From: Russula earlei
Lineage: Eukaryota; Basidiomycota; Agaricomycetes; Russulales; Russulaceae
Assembly: GCA_025769875.1 (NCBI GenBank)
Contig: JAGFNK010000806.1
Location: 1-21,345 of the forward strand
Direction of reading: 5' to 3'
Length of the DNA: 21,345 bases
The translations under genes were made by a program, and so were the position numbers. The notes under the pieces are model-generated. The model did no database searches. It was not told the DNA's origin and saw only the letters and a list, made by a program, of their open reading frames with translations. Shown one piece after another: positions 8,702-17,840 of this stretch (positions are counted from its first letter, which is position 1; every line of letters begins with the position of its first letter).

Positions 8702-9583
8702 TGTCACAGTAACTAGCCGTGTCAGTTCACAAGCGGAAAACAAGTCAATGATAGAGAGGTATTCAAGAAACGGGCTGGTTCCTGTGTATAATGAGTAAGG
8801 ATCCCTGCAGCAGTCAAAGTGTTTTATGCTAAACAGGTTATGGCCAATAGACCCTTCCTAGTATGACTCAGTCCGTTGAGAAGCTAGGGTAAGTTTATAA
8901 TAGGATAGACTAGGGCTGGTTCCACTAGCTATATATGTTCAAGTCTGTCGTGGACCTTGAACAATGCAGAGAGAGTAGAGGAAGGTAGGTCTTAAAGGAG
9001 GAGAGCTCTTCTCAGGAGAGTGAAGAGAGACTCTTAGGGAAGGAAGGGAAAGGCAAAGAGTAGATGGTGGATGGTGTGTTGAGAGTTGATGAAATGGAGA
9101 GGTGGTTGTGGTTTAAGTTTGTGAGAGTGAAGTGGGTTGCAGGAGAATATGTTGGACAAGAGTAGGTTGGATTCTACAAGAGACCAAGCTTAGGGCTTTG
9201 GTCACAAAGTACTGAGCTTATATATACAGGAGAAGCGCAGCAATAGCTGCGCTTTGACTGTGCTACTAGTATAGTAGGAGTCATAATAAGTAGGAGTCAT
9301 AGGAATGAGGCCACGAATGAGTCAGAACCAAGTAACTGTGCTGCACAGTAGGTGTGCAGCATTGCACAGTCAAAACTAAGAAGCGAATATAAATGGGAAG
9401 AGAACCAAACAAAGGGAAAGTAACAGCAATCCAGTGTTACCTGGACGCGTATGGATCACATGATAACACAGAAGGGATCACAAGATGTAAGAGATCACAA
9501 GACCAGTAAGTAAAGGGACATATGCAAGCAAGCAGTCCATAGCAAGAGGTAAGAAATAAACGTAAAAGGAAAATGGTGTAACA
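8702..9583. mobile_element. Solo LTR, family B
   Basis: An 882-bp unit begins TGTCACAGTAAC and ends GGTGTAACA, flanked by perfect TGGAC duplications (8697-8701 and 9584-9588). It splits the copia RT between ADIKN and RYEMTDLGK, and 887 bp of added DNA accounts for the frame offset between them. It is not similar to family A. TATATATA near 9220 and the hairpin AGCGCAG-CAATAG-CTGCGCT beside it may mark a promoter. Orientation is uncertain. Confidence 0.9.
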
Positions 9584-9588
9584 TGGAC

Positions 9589-10407
9589 AATTAATTCTTA
9601 ATGTCTGCAATCAGTGAGAGTGAATCGCCTAAGATGGTGACATCATTGACATAGAGGATAATGATTACAGTTCCCCCCCGCGTCTTGGCGATGATAAACT
9701 CCAGCATCTGAGTGCGTGCGCGTGAAGCTGAGTCCAGTGAGAACTCCATGAAACTGCAAGTTCCATGCACGCAAGGCTTGTTTGAGGCCGTAGAGAGCCT
9801 TCTTTAACCAACAGACTTTGTCTTTTTGGTCCGGAGTGATGAAACCTTGTGGTCGCTCCATGTAGATCTCTTCCTCCAGTGTGCCATTAAGGAATGCCAA
9901 CGTGACATCCATTTGATGTATCTCCCAATCCTCTAGCGTGGCCAACGCTAGGAGCAGTCTCAAAGACTCAAATCTGGCAACTGGTGAGAAAGTTTCATCA
10001 TAATCAATCCCCTCCACTTGGGTGAACCTCTTTGTGACTAAACGCGCGCGAAATCTACCATCAGATTTGCGTGCAAACACCCATCGAGATCGCATGGCCT
10101 TGCGGCCCAGCAGTAGATCCACAAGTTCCCAGGTACCATTCTTAGTGAGTGCATCAATTTCATATTGACACATGGCTCTCCATTGATTGGCAGAGTCCGA
10201 GGACATCACTTCCTGAAATGTAGCCAGAGTGATTGCCTCTGCCGTCGCTAATAGTGCCGTATGCAATAGAAGTGAGGAATCTAGGATTAGGACACAGATT
10301 AGGCTGAAGATGCCTAGGTGAGGGCAGGTGTGGTGGACGACCAAAGGACAGTCCCAGCAATGCTGAGTGAGGCTGGCGCAAGCGGACTTGGCGCACAGGC
10401 TGAACAT
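9589..10407 (-). pseudogene. Copia reverse transcriptase (fingers and palm), active site mutated
   Basis: The frame includes the conserved block WRAMCQYEIDALTKNGTWEL, then SRWVFARKSDGRFRARLV, GIDYDETFSPVARFESLR, QMDVTLAFLNGTLEEEIYM, PQGF and CWLKKALYGLKQALRAW, all RVT_2 hallmarks. After a frameshift at the C7 run (9673-9679) the YVDD box reads YVND: the codon at 9645-9647 is Asn. The first ~55 codons listed from 10407 are an out-of-frame lead-in; the true frame joins the integrase-RT linker through another shift near 10200. Loss of a metal-binding Asp makes the enzyme inactive. Confidence 0.92.
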
Positions 10408-11785
10408 GGCGTGGCGGAGTGTGTGGAACAGGCTGAGTGGGAGGGGTAAGGTAAAGTGAATTAGGTGTATTGGAATCTAGTGGGGTTTCCGGAGGCGCAG
10501 TACTAAGTCCGCAGCCATCCAGTTCATGTGGAAGTGGGGCAGTGAAAGAAACCGGTCCCATGAAGACCAAGGGTTGTGCAGGAGGAGGAGTGTCAGTAAG
10601 TTCTCCCCTAGCAGGCAGTATGCGCTCATCGAAAGTGACATCATGCAATAAGAACAGCTTTCGGGTGGATTGATTCCAGAGTCAGTAACCCTTAGATCCA
10701 GACTCGTACCCAACGAAAATCATCTCGACTGATCTCAGATCAAGCTTCTTCTGTTTGTTAGCAGGCATGTGTACATACACCTTACATCCAAAGATGCGGA
10801 AATAGGAGACGTCCATAACTTGTCCGTCTGTCCAGATTGAGTGAGGTGTGTTCCAACGGAGAACGCGTGTAGGAGTGCGATTGTAGATATGGACTGCTGC
10901 ATCAGTAGCAAGCTCCCAGAACCCCAGGGTAAGACCGGCAGCATGTAGCATAGTGCACATCTTGTCTTCAAGGGTTCAGTTCCATCTCTCCGCTACGCCA
11001 TTCTGCTGTGGTGACCCTGGCATTGTCAATCTATGCTCAATTCCCTTTTGATCTAAGACTGATCTGAGGGCACCAGACAAGTACTCCCCTCCACGATCCG
11101 AGTGTAATGCTTTGATCTTATCGTTGGTCTGGTTTTCTGACCATGCAAGATATTTTTTAAATGCATCAGCACACTGATCTTTTGTTTTGAGGAAGTACAC
11201 TACCCCATAACGGGCATAGTTGTTGATAAACGTTGCCCAATAAGTTGCACCTCGGATAGACCGGGTCTGCATTGGACCGGCTAAGTCAGTATGCACGATC
11301 TGTAGACACCAATCCGATCGCTTAGGCAAAGCCAGGAAAGGAAGTCGCGTCTGTTTGCCGAGTTCACACCCTGGGCAAGGTGACTGATCGCGATCCACTG
11401 AACTAAGCGAGATTCCCTTGATGGAATGAGCGTATTTGATTAGCATGCATGAGGACATATGTCCCATGCGCTGATGCCAGATGTTAAGTGGTAGCACCCC
11501 TGCTTGCGCGTGTAGGGCTGGAGATGAGAAGTCAATATAGAATAGGTTATTCTCCAGGTATCCTTGCACGACTTTCCAATCTTTGTAGTAGATTTGGCAT
11601 CCGTTCTGAGTAAAAGTGATATGTCCCCCCCTCCAGAGCAATGTGCTGACTGAGAAGTGACGCGCGTTGGCTTCCAGAACATGCATGACATCTGTGAGGG
11701 TTAATGGAAACTTCCCAATGCCTCCAGATGTGTCATTGTGATTTATTACTGATGCACTGTAGATATCACTCTGGGGTGTCAGCAC
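10408..11785 (-). pseudogene. Copia integrase with GAG-pre-integrase domain, two in-frame stops
   Basis: From the upstream end: GGHITFTQNG and NLFYIDFSS, then the zinc-binding segment WHQRMGHMS...CPGCELGKQ. The catalytic core follows with VHTDLAGPMQTRS, ALHSDRGGEYLS and GIEHRLTMPGSPQQNGVAE, so all three DDE acidic residues appear present. FIDDYSR reads FINNYAR (11219-11224). TGA stops at 10976-10978 and 10682-10684 interrupt one continuous frame; both are consistent with CGA to TGA. Beyond the core are the copia C-terminal motifs HIYNRTPTR, FGCKVYVHMP and FVGYESGSKGY, then a variable Pro-rich linker. Confidence 0.92.
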
Positions 11786-11995
11786 AATGCTCCAGATAGT
11801 ATTTCCATTATTTGGATCGATTTATGGCTTAGTCAGGTTGATATTACAGGCAGAGGAGCAGTAGTATACCTTAGTCTCAATTGCTCCTCTGCAGGTGTGT
11901 AGTAGTTTGACTCCTCATAACGATACTAGTCTCAATTGCTCCTCTGCAGTTCCCTTTGAGTCCTGTGGACATAAGGGTGCTAATAGGTCGCTTAT
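11786..11995 (-). other. Disrupted protease-integrase junction with short repeats
   Basis: No continuous frame joins protease to integrase here. TAGTCTCAATTGCTCCTCTG recurs at 11872 and 11927 (23-bp copies, 55-bp period), and GCAGAGGAGCA at 11850 is the same core inverted. This suggests a small insertion or local rearrangement inside pol. Confidence 0.45.
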
Positions 11996-12289
11996 TTAAC
12001 AAGATGGTAGGACAGATACAGATCCGGTCCCAATCTGCTTGATGATAGCATGACCTCTGAGGTTAACTGATCCGGTGGCTGGAGCGTAGGTGATGAAGTT
12101 GGTCCGGAACAGACTGATGGGATGGGTAGCTCCTGAGTCAATCATCCAGCACAATCTAGTCACCGAGTAAAGGGAAATGCAAATGTCATTTTCATCATCT
12201 GAGATCTCTGTAATAGTAGCAGTAGTCTCTACTATGTGCACGTTGACCTTTCTGTTAGTGTCTGTGCCAGACTCTCTCTCTTTCTTCGC
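11996..12289 (-). pseudogene. Copia aspartic protease segment
   Basis: The active-site motif reads CWMIDSGATHPISLF, the expected D-S-G-A-T for a copia protease, so this site is intact. The frame continues to SVSVLPSC and stops at 11996-11998. Upstream it runs into the antisense end of solo LTR A2 without a stop, giving a 157-codon chimeric frame with a Met at 12469. Skipping A2 and one TTCGC copy puts it in frame with the gag zinc-knuckle region. Confidence 0.85.
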
Positions 12290-13252
12290 TGTCTTGAACC
12301 ATTCTCCGGAGAGGGCTCTTGAAGGACCCTTCCTTATAGGAGGAAACCCAGCCTCCATGGTGTCACCCTGTTCACACGAGCAAAAGGGGTGAGTAGAGGT
12401 GTCCACAATATCGCACGTGCATTGTTGCGCGAGCGATTCTCGGCACAATTGACATACAGCAAGCCCCACTTAAAGGCAACCCTTTTAACAACAAAAGACA
12501 GTATTAAGGCCTTCCTAAAAGACCCTTTGGAACGACCCTAGAAGTTCTACAACAGGCACTAACCTAGTATCAAAGGCCCTACAACGCGTTATTAGACCAA
12601 CTCTAATAACTATAGAACAGACTATAAGGCAATACTAAGGACCCTAATAGAAGTATTAGGGTCGACTCTAAGGACCCTAATAGAACTATATAGGGGCCTT
12701 ATAAGATAACACTATCCCCTAGCCAAACTACAAGTCTTCAAATGACCGGCCCTAAACTAACTAACAGGAAATGAATCAGGTGCTTGCACGTGCACTAGAG
12801 CAGTAAACACGTGGACAATGAAGGCTCTTACTCATCAGGAGAAGCCTTCTTACTCAGCAGCTTACTGAGCATGACTGAGCATGCTCAGTAAGCGTCCTCC
12901 GACTTCTTACTCATCACTCTATTGTGCTTGATAACAAGGTTATGACTTGTTCCCTATTTAGCAGTTCTCTTGTAGTATATAAGCGCTCAATAAAGCAGCG
13001 GACAGTCCTCAGACTGTCCATTTGTTTACGGCACTCTCCAACCCTGGGATACTCCTTTAAGGACCGTCCCCTTGTGACTATCCTGGCCTCTTCCCTGCAT
13101 GATTGCTCAACTCTCACAGTAACAATACCTCTCTGGTATCTGTGACTACTCTGGGTTCTACTTCTTGCTCACGCAATCTTGGACGTCTATCGACTCGTCT
13201 CCGAGCTTATCCCTCGCTCTTGAACTGGATAGTTCAACAGTGAGTCTTGACA
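12290..13252 (+). mobile_element. Solo LTR, family A copy 2
   Basis: 963 bp from TGTCTTGAACC to GTCTTGACA with perfect TTCGC duplications (12285-12289 and 13253-13257). It is closely similar over its full length to A1; differences include many CG/TG/CA changes. It separates copia gag from protease and lies opposite in direction to A3, 1.2 kb away. Confidence 0.94.
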
Positions 13253-13971
13253 TTCGCCTTCTCCTCCTCATCCTTTTTCTTCTTCCAGCACTCAGGACTC
13301 TTGTGACCAGCTTTCTTGCAATAATAACATTTTATTTTGTTCTTATCATCCTGTTTCTTGACCGGAACAACTTTGTTAAGGGAAGCGGAGGAGCTGGCCC
13401 GACAACTCTCTTCATTGAGAATGTGTTCCTGAATGGCTTTTGGGGAAAGCTTGTTTGGAAGATTAGAGCCGAGGATAGCTTGCGTAAGACCAGAGTAGGA
13501 GCTGGGTAGTGCCTGAATTAGAGTGAGACTGAATTGGAGATTGGTGATGGGCATGTCATTGTTCTGAAGATTGATCCTAGTATCATTCAATTTCTGTAGT
13601 TGTGGGAACATCGGGCTGGTGTCATCTAGATCAAAATGTGTGAGGGCGGTCCAAGAGTTATGTAGGGACATAGATCCAACGCCGATGCAAGTAATCTTAA
13701 GTTGTTCTCACTTGAGTTTACAGGTGTCAAACTTGGTGTTATCGCTTATCTCTGGGGATATATCTTTCTGGAGATGGAGCTGGAAGATGCCTAACAGTAT
13801 GTCTTCTTCAACGTCCCAAGTGCTATCTCCAGAGGGCTTTGTATCGATAAGATGACGCTGGAAACCATTCATTTGGGTAATGGCCTCGAAGCGAAATGAC
13901 CAACTAGTCCAATTTGATGAATCTAAGATCTCCAGGGGCGTTCCTGAGGGGATAGTGAATATGGGTGCCAT
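13253..13971 (-). pseudogene. Copia gag with CCHC zinc knuckle
   Basis: The start is ATG at 13971. The N-terminus has LDSSNWTSWSFRFEAIT, typical of copia Gag (UBN2/DUF4219-like), followed by TWDVEEDILLGIFQLH. One TGA at 13708-13710 breaks the frame where the family normally has Trp (TGG to TGA). The same frame continues with SLHNSWTALTHF, a predicted capsid part and the knuckle CYYCKKAGHKSPEC (C-x2-C-x4-H-x4-C), then a Lys/Glu-rich tail interrupted by solo LTR A2. A leader of about 230 bp separates the start from the PBS. Confidence 0.9.
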
Positions 13972-14200
13972 ATGATGTAATAAGGTGAATTGCCAATCCA
14001 GACCAGCGGAGCAATTGTAGCTGGATCAATTAGAGATCAAATCAGTATCTTTGACGTGTGATGTAACTGCGTGCACATCAATCCTTTGGTTCCAGGGACC
14101 AAGGGAGTAAGATGTTGTCTGATAACAGAGGTTTGTGGGGAAGGGAGGTGTTATAGGAATAAATGTGTGTGGTGATCTCTGTGGATTTTAGATACGGGCA
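13972..14200 (-). other. Copia 5' leader between PBS and gag
   Basis: Untranslated leader by position. No hairpin or frame of note was seen. It would be expected to contain the packaging/dimerisation signals, but none can be identified by eye. Confidence 0.6.
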
Positions 14201-14212
14201 GGGCCCATAACC
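14201..14212 (-). promoter_or_regulatory. Primer-binding site matching initiator tRNA-Met anticodon region
   Basis: The plus strand GGGCCCATAACC abuts the 5' LTR exactly. It equals the anticodon stem-loop sequence of eukaryotic initiator tRNA-Met (CAU anticodon), so element RNA would pair with an internal part of that tRNA rather than its 3' end. Drosophila copia and yeast Ty5 are known to prime with a cleaved half of this tRNA. Confidence 0.8.
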
Positions 14213-15664
14213 TGTTGAAGATAGATGCAGTGTGTGTGATTAGATAGCAGCAGATGATAAGATCGCAGGCAGATCTATCAGACAATAGTTCAGTTTGGTT
14301 GACACAAAACTAATATAAATAATGTACCTATCAGACAATAGCTACAATGCATCATCAGTACTGTGAGATAGGATATCATAGTGTAAATACTCACTTCAGT
14401 TTGGTTGACACAAAACTGAAGTGATCTGCTGTCAGAACTCACTGTTGAACTATCCAGTTCAAGAGCGAGGGGTAAGCTCAGAGACGAGTTGATAGACGTC
14501 CAAGATGGTGTGGGCAAGCAGTAGAGTCCAGAGTAGTAACAGATACCAGAGAGGTACTGTCACTGTGAGAGTTGAACAATCACGCAGAGAGGAGGCCAGG
14601 ATAGTCACAAGGGGATGGTCCTTAAAGGAGTATCCCATGAATAGAGAGTGCTGTAAACAAATGGACAGTCTGAGGACTGTTCGCTACTTTATTGAGCGCT
14701 TATATACTACAAGGGAACTGCTAAATACTGTAGAGAACAAGTCATAACCTTGTTATCAAGCACAATAGAGTGCTGAGTAAGAAGTCGGAGTGTGCTTACT
14801 GAGCATGCTCAGTCATGCTCAGTAAGCTGCTGAGTAAGAAGGCTTTTCCTGATGAGTAAGAGCTTTCATTGTCCATGTGTTTGCTGTTCTAGTGCATGTG
14901 CGAGCACCTGATTCATTCTCTGTTAGTTAGTTTAGGGCCAGTCATTTGAGGACTTGTAGTTTGGTTAGGGAATAGTGCTATCTTATAAGGCCCTTATATA
15001 GTTCTATTAGGGTCCTTAGAGTCGACCCTAATACTCCTATTAAGGTCCTAAGTATTGCCTTATAGTTCATTCTATCGTTATTAGAGTTGGTCTAATAACG
15101 CATTGTAGAGTCTTTGATATTAGGTTAGTACCCATTGTAGAGCACCTAGAGTCGTCCTAAAGGGTCCCTAGAAGGGCCCTAATACTGTCCTTTATTGCTA
15201 GAAGGGTTGCCAATAAGTGGGGCTTGCTGTATGTCGATTGTGCCAAGAATCGCTCACGCAACAATGCACACGCGATATTGTGGACACCTCTACTCACCCC
15301 TTTTGCTTGTGTGAACAGGGTGACACCATAGAGGCTGGGTTTCCTCTTATAAGGAAGGGTCCTTCAAGGGCCCTCTCTGGAGAATGGTTCATGACATCTG
15401 CATACTTTGTGGCATTCTTAAGTACCTGAGACCACCGCTGGATGCAGTACAGTTAACTATCATCACAGATCTCTAAGTAAGTCTGAGGATCAGTTGTAAG
15501 TAGCTACCAATTGTTCTAAATCACTCTATCAGTGTAACTAACGCATGCTGCAGTGTATGAGCTGAGCCGGTGATGCCCAGTCCAGGTGATCCAACGCATC
15601 AACACATCCAAGTTGTGATCATATCACAACACACCTGAGACTCTGGGCAGTGCAGATCTCAACA
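14213..15664 (-). repeat. Copia 5' LTR, split by solo LTR A3
   Basis: Two pieces (14213-14429 and 15402-15664) together equal 480 bp, exactly the length of the 3' LTR, once A3 and one TCTGC copy are set aside. It ends TCAACA directly before the CATGA target duplication at 15665-15669. Confidence 0.95.
14430..15396 (-). mobile_element. Solo LTR, family A copy 3 (inverted)
   Basis: 967 bp, TGTCAGAACTCAC...GGTTCATGACA, the reverse orientation of A1 and A2. Perfect TCTGC duplications lie at 14425-14429 and 15397-15401. It sits inside the copia 5' LTR. With A2 it forms a large inverted repeat with a spacer of about 1.2 kb. Confidence 0.94.
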
Positions 15665-15669
15665 CATGA

Positions 15670-16878
15670 GTGGACAGGGAGGTGATGTGAGAGGTGGTGT
15701 GTGGCATGATGTCGGCATCGGTGGCAGCGGCTTCTCCTACGGTGGCGGTGTGGCTGCTGCTGCTGCTCCTTCTGCGGTGGTGCGTGGAGGCTAAGTTTGT
15801 GTTTGGGTTCGGGGCCTTCTTGGTCTTTTGAGGCGGTGCTGGTGGCAGGGGGTGGCGACGGTGCTGTGATGCTGGAGTCGGGCAAATCTAAAACAGTGGT
15901 GGCGGATGGCGGTGAGGCTGTGGGTGAGACCAAGGAGGTGGTAGCGGTGTGATGATGGAGACAGATGGAGTGAAGGCGACGACGGGGCGTGTGACAGACA
16001 GAGGGGAGACAGCAGTGGGCGACGTGGGGGCAATGGCAGATGGTGGGGACAGAGCAGTGGAGGTTGATGCCACGGCCGAGGCAACGGACGAGGCTGAGGG
16101 CATGGCGGTGGCAGCTGACTGAGCCATGCCTGAGGCAGTGGGTGGTGCTAAGATGTTGGTGGGCGAGCCTGAGGCTATGGGGGTGGCAGAGGGCGAGGCG
16201 AGAGTGGCAGAGGCGATGGAGGCGAGTGGCAAGGCTGAGATTTCTAAGGCGGGCAAGGTTGTGACTGGGGCTGAGGGGGGTGAGACGACTGAGGGTGTGG
16301 GAGCGGGTGAGGCGAAGGCAGGGGTGGCAGACAAGACTGCAAGGGCTGGTATGGCGGCGGCAGCTGGCTGAGCTGGGCCTGAGGTGGTGGGTGCTGAATT
16401 GCATGTGGCAAAGGTGACGATGGGCGAGTGTGAGGGTGAGGCAGTGGCTGTGACAATCATGGGCAAAGCAGGGATGGCGACCGGTGGTGCTACTGAGGGT
16501 GCGAGGGGTGAAGCTAAGGCTGAGGTGGGCAGGACTGAGGATGCAGGGGCGATGGCGATGGGCGTAGATGTAGTGGCGGAGGCAAGTGAAGCAGAGACGG
16601 TGACTGGAGAGGCTGGGGCTGGGGCTGGGGCCATTAGGGGGGGCGGAGTGATGACGGAGGTGCACGAGACTGAGGTGGTGGTGATGACGACTGTGGGTGA
16701 TGGAGAGATGGCGGCGGAAGCTGGTGACATGGGGACAGTGACCATGATGGAGGACGAAGCTGGGAATGGTGAAGGGGAAACAGAGGATTGGGACTGGGCA
16801 AGGCGGTTGAGGCCATGGTGAAAGGCTTGAGACGCGAATGCATTGCGTGAGCTGGGGCATGGCGGCGCATGTGGTTAG
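15670..16878 (-). CDS. Ala/Ser/Pro/Thr-rich low-complexity reading frame (hypothetical)
   Basis: One minus-strand frame is open from about 16878 to a stop at 15888 (Met at 16745), some 330 codons. It begins with a less biased segment, NAFASQAFHHGLNRLAQSQ, and becomes A/S/P/T-rich. A motif of type SGxAQxAAxAxP recurs about 84 residues apart (DNA near 16102 and 16353), so the tract is a degenerate long-unit repeat. In the plus frame both repeats carry an in-frame TGA, which favours the minus strand if anything is coding. CTAAC followed by CCCCAG near 16873-16850 could be an intron 3' end. No family is recognised. It may only be repetitive DNA; copia lies just downstream. Confidence 0.3.
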
Positions 16879-16904
16879 TGGTGAGGGGTGGGCGATGCAG
16901 TCAA

Positions 16905-17095
16905 AGTCTTACACTAATTCCAGCAAGACTTTCTGTCTTGATGGATCTTTTTGGTACTTTACGAACTTTAGATTACTTTTTGGGCTTTCCTAGCCTTACA
17001 GCCGACCTCCACGTAACTTTTCAGGCAGGGGGGCCTAGCCAAACGTCTTCTCACTTTTTGACTTTATTGACTGTATAACGTCTCAAAAAGTTTTA
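16905..17095. repeat. AAAGTC/AAAGTT motif cluster 2
   Basis: Mostly in ACTTT/GACTTT orientation: AAGACTTTC, TACTTTACGAACTTTAG, TACTTTTTGGGCTTTCC, GTAACTTTTCAGG, CACTTTTTGACTTTATTGACT. Composition differs sharply from the GC-rich DNA on either side. It resembles clusters 1 and 3 and may be the subterminal region of a DNA transposon. Confidence 0.5.
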
Positions 17096-17109
17096 TGTGA
17101 ATTTCCTGA

Positions 17110-17538
17110 CGGTACGCCTTGGTTGCCGCGGCACTGCAGGCGTCCCGGTCCGAAGTTGAGCGCTGGGTCATCGATTGGCATGTTGTGTTCCCTCTCCTGT
17201 TGTTTATCTTAGACCACCTTGAGGTCGGCCGCTGACTCCAACTGGTTCTCGGCCGGCTATCTACAGGGATTCGAGCAGGTCTGTTGACGGGCGAGTTGGC
17301 ACAGCCCGCGCAGACTTTGCGTGTGACGCGCGCCACTGCCCGCGCATTTGGCCCGCAGGAGTGGGCGTTGTTGGTCAAGCGTCTCGCTGGGTGGCGGGGA
17401 GGGCTCGCAGGCGTGCTCGACGTCGTTGCCGCTGCGAGGCGCAGAAATGACGCCGTGACGATAGCTGTGGCGCCTGGGGAGAGACAGCCCGAGACACCGG
17501 GAGAGGCGGAGGTTGCAGCCGTAGAGACTAACGGGTAA
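17110..17538 (+). pseudogene. Degenerate protein-like frame of unknown function
   Basis: One plus-strand frame reads RYALVAAALQASRSEVERW, VIDWHVVFPLLLFILDHLEV, then a TGA at 17233-17235, and continues to a TAA at 17536-17538 with AFGPQEWALLVKRLAGW and AAARRRNDAVTIAVAPG. Residue composition and alternation look like real helical protein, and the TGA follows GCCGC as expected for CGA to TGA. No ATG lies at its start; another TGA is at 17107-17109. No family is recognised. The competing minus-strand frame (17064-17543, Met in a good CCATGG context) is richer in Ser/Thr/Arg/Pro and looks less natural, but cannot be excluded. Confidence 0.35.
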
Positions 17539-17657
17539 ACCATGGCACACGGTGGAGCGGTTCCACATCAATGCGTCATCAACTCATCAAGATCATGATG
17601 TACTATACTGCTATTAATTTTGCTGATGGAAATACATGAGTGGGAATCGACAAGGAG

Positions 17658-17664
17658 TATATAA
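17658..17664 (+). promoter_or_regulatory. TATA-like box upstream of the secreted-protein gene
   Basis: TATATAA in GGAGTATATAACGCC, 177 bp upstream of the proposed ATG at 17841. The intervening pyrimidine-rich stretch suits a 5' UTR and start region. One upstream ATG occurs at 17756 in another frame. Confidence 0.4.
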
Positions 17665-17840
17665 CGCCAACACCTGCAGTTTAAATTCTCTCCAGCTGTG
17701 CTTCCATACGTCCCATACGTTCGATACTAGTTGGTGCCGGTAACCAACACTTTCCATGCCACTGTCCTTCCTGTTCACATCTCCACGACGTCCACGATTT
17801 CCTCTGAACCCACGAAACTCAAAAGCACTCATAATAACAA

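Larger units (their letters stand above)
7297..15664 (-). mobile_element. Complete but inactive Ty1/copia retrotransposon with three nested solo LTRs
   Basis: Matching 480-bp LTRs (7297-7776 and 14213-15664, the latter split by an insert) begin TGTTGA and end TCAACA. The element is flanked by CATGA at 7292-7296 and 15665-15669. On the minus strand the order is PBS, gag, protease, integrase, RT, RNase H, polypurine tract; integrase before RT defines the copia type. Inserts are 12290-13252 (A2), 14430-15396 (A3) and 8702-9593 region (B, ending 9583). Removing each with one duplication leaves about 5541 bp. For A2 and B this puts the flanking pol segments back in the same frame. In-frame stops and an RT active-site change make it non-functional. 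Confidence 0.96.

Noticed and set aside
16126..16821. Plus-strand Ala/Gly/Glu-rich frames
   Set aside because: Shadow of the low-complexity tract; an in-frame TGA is present in both repeat units.
15619..16860. 413-codon minus-strand frame rich in His, Arg, Leu and Pro
   Set aside because: It crosses the copia insertion boundary at 15664 and depends on biased composition; the other minus frame has coherent repeats.
17111..17170. Possible 5S rRNA-like stretch (CGTCCCGGTCCGAAGTTGAG)
   Set aside because: Resemblance is limited to about 25 bases, the A/C-box layout does not follow, and the same bases read well as protein.
17064..17543. 159-codon minus-strand frame with CCATGG start context
   Set aside because: Composition looks unnatural and the plus strand gives a more protein-like reading; kept only as an alternative.
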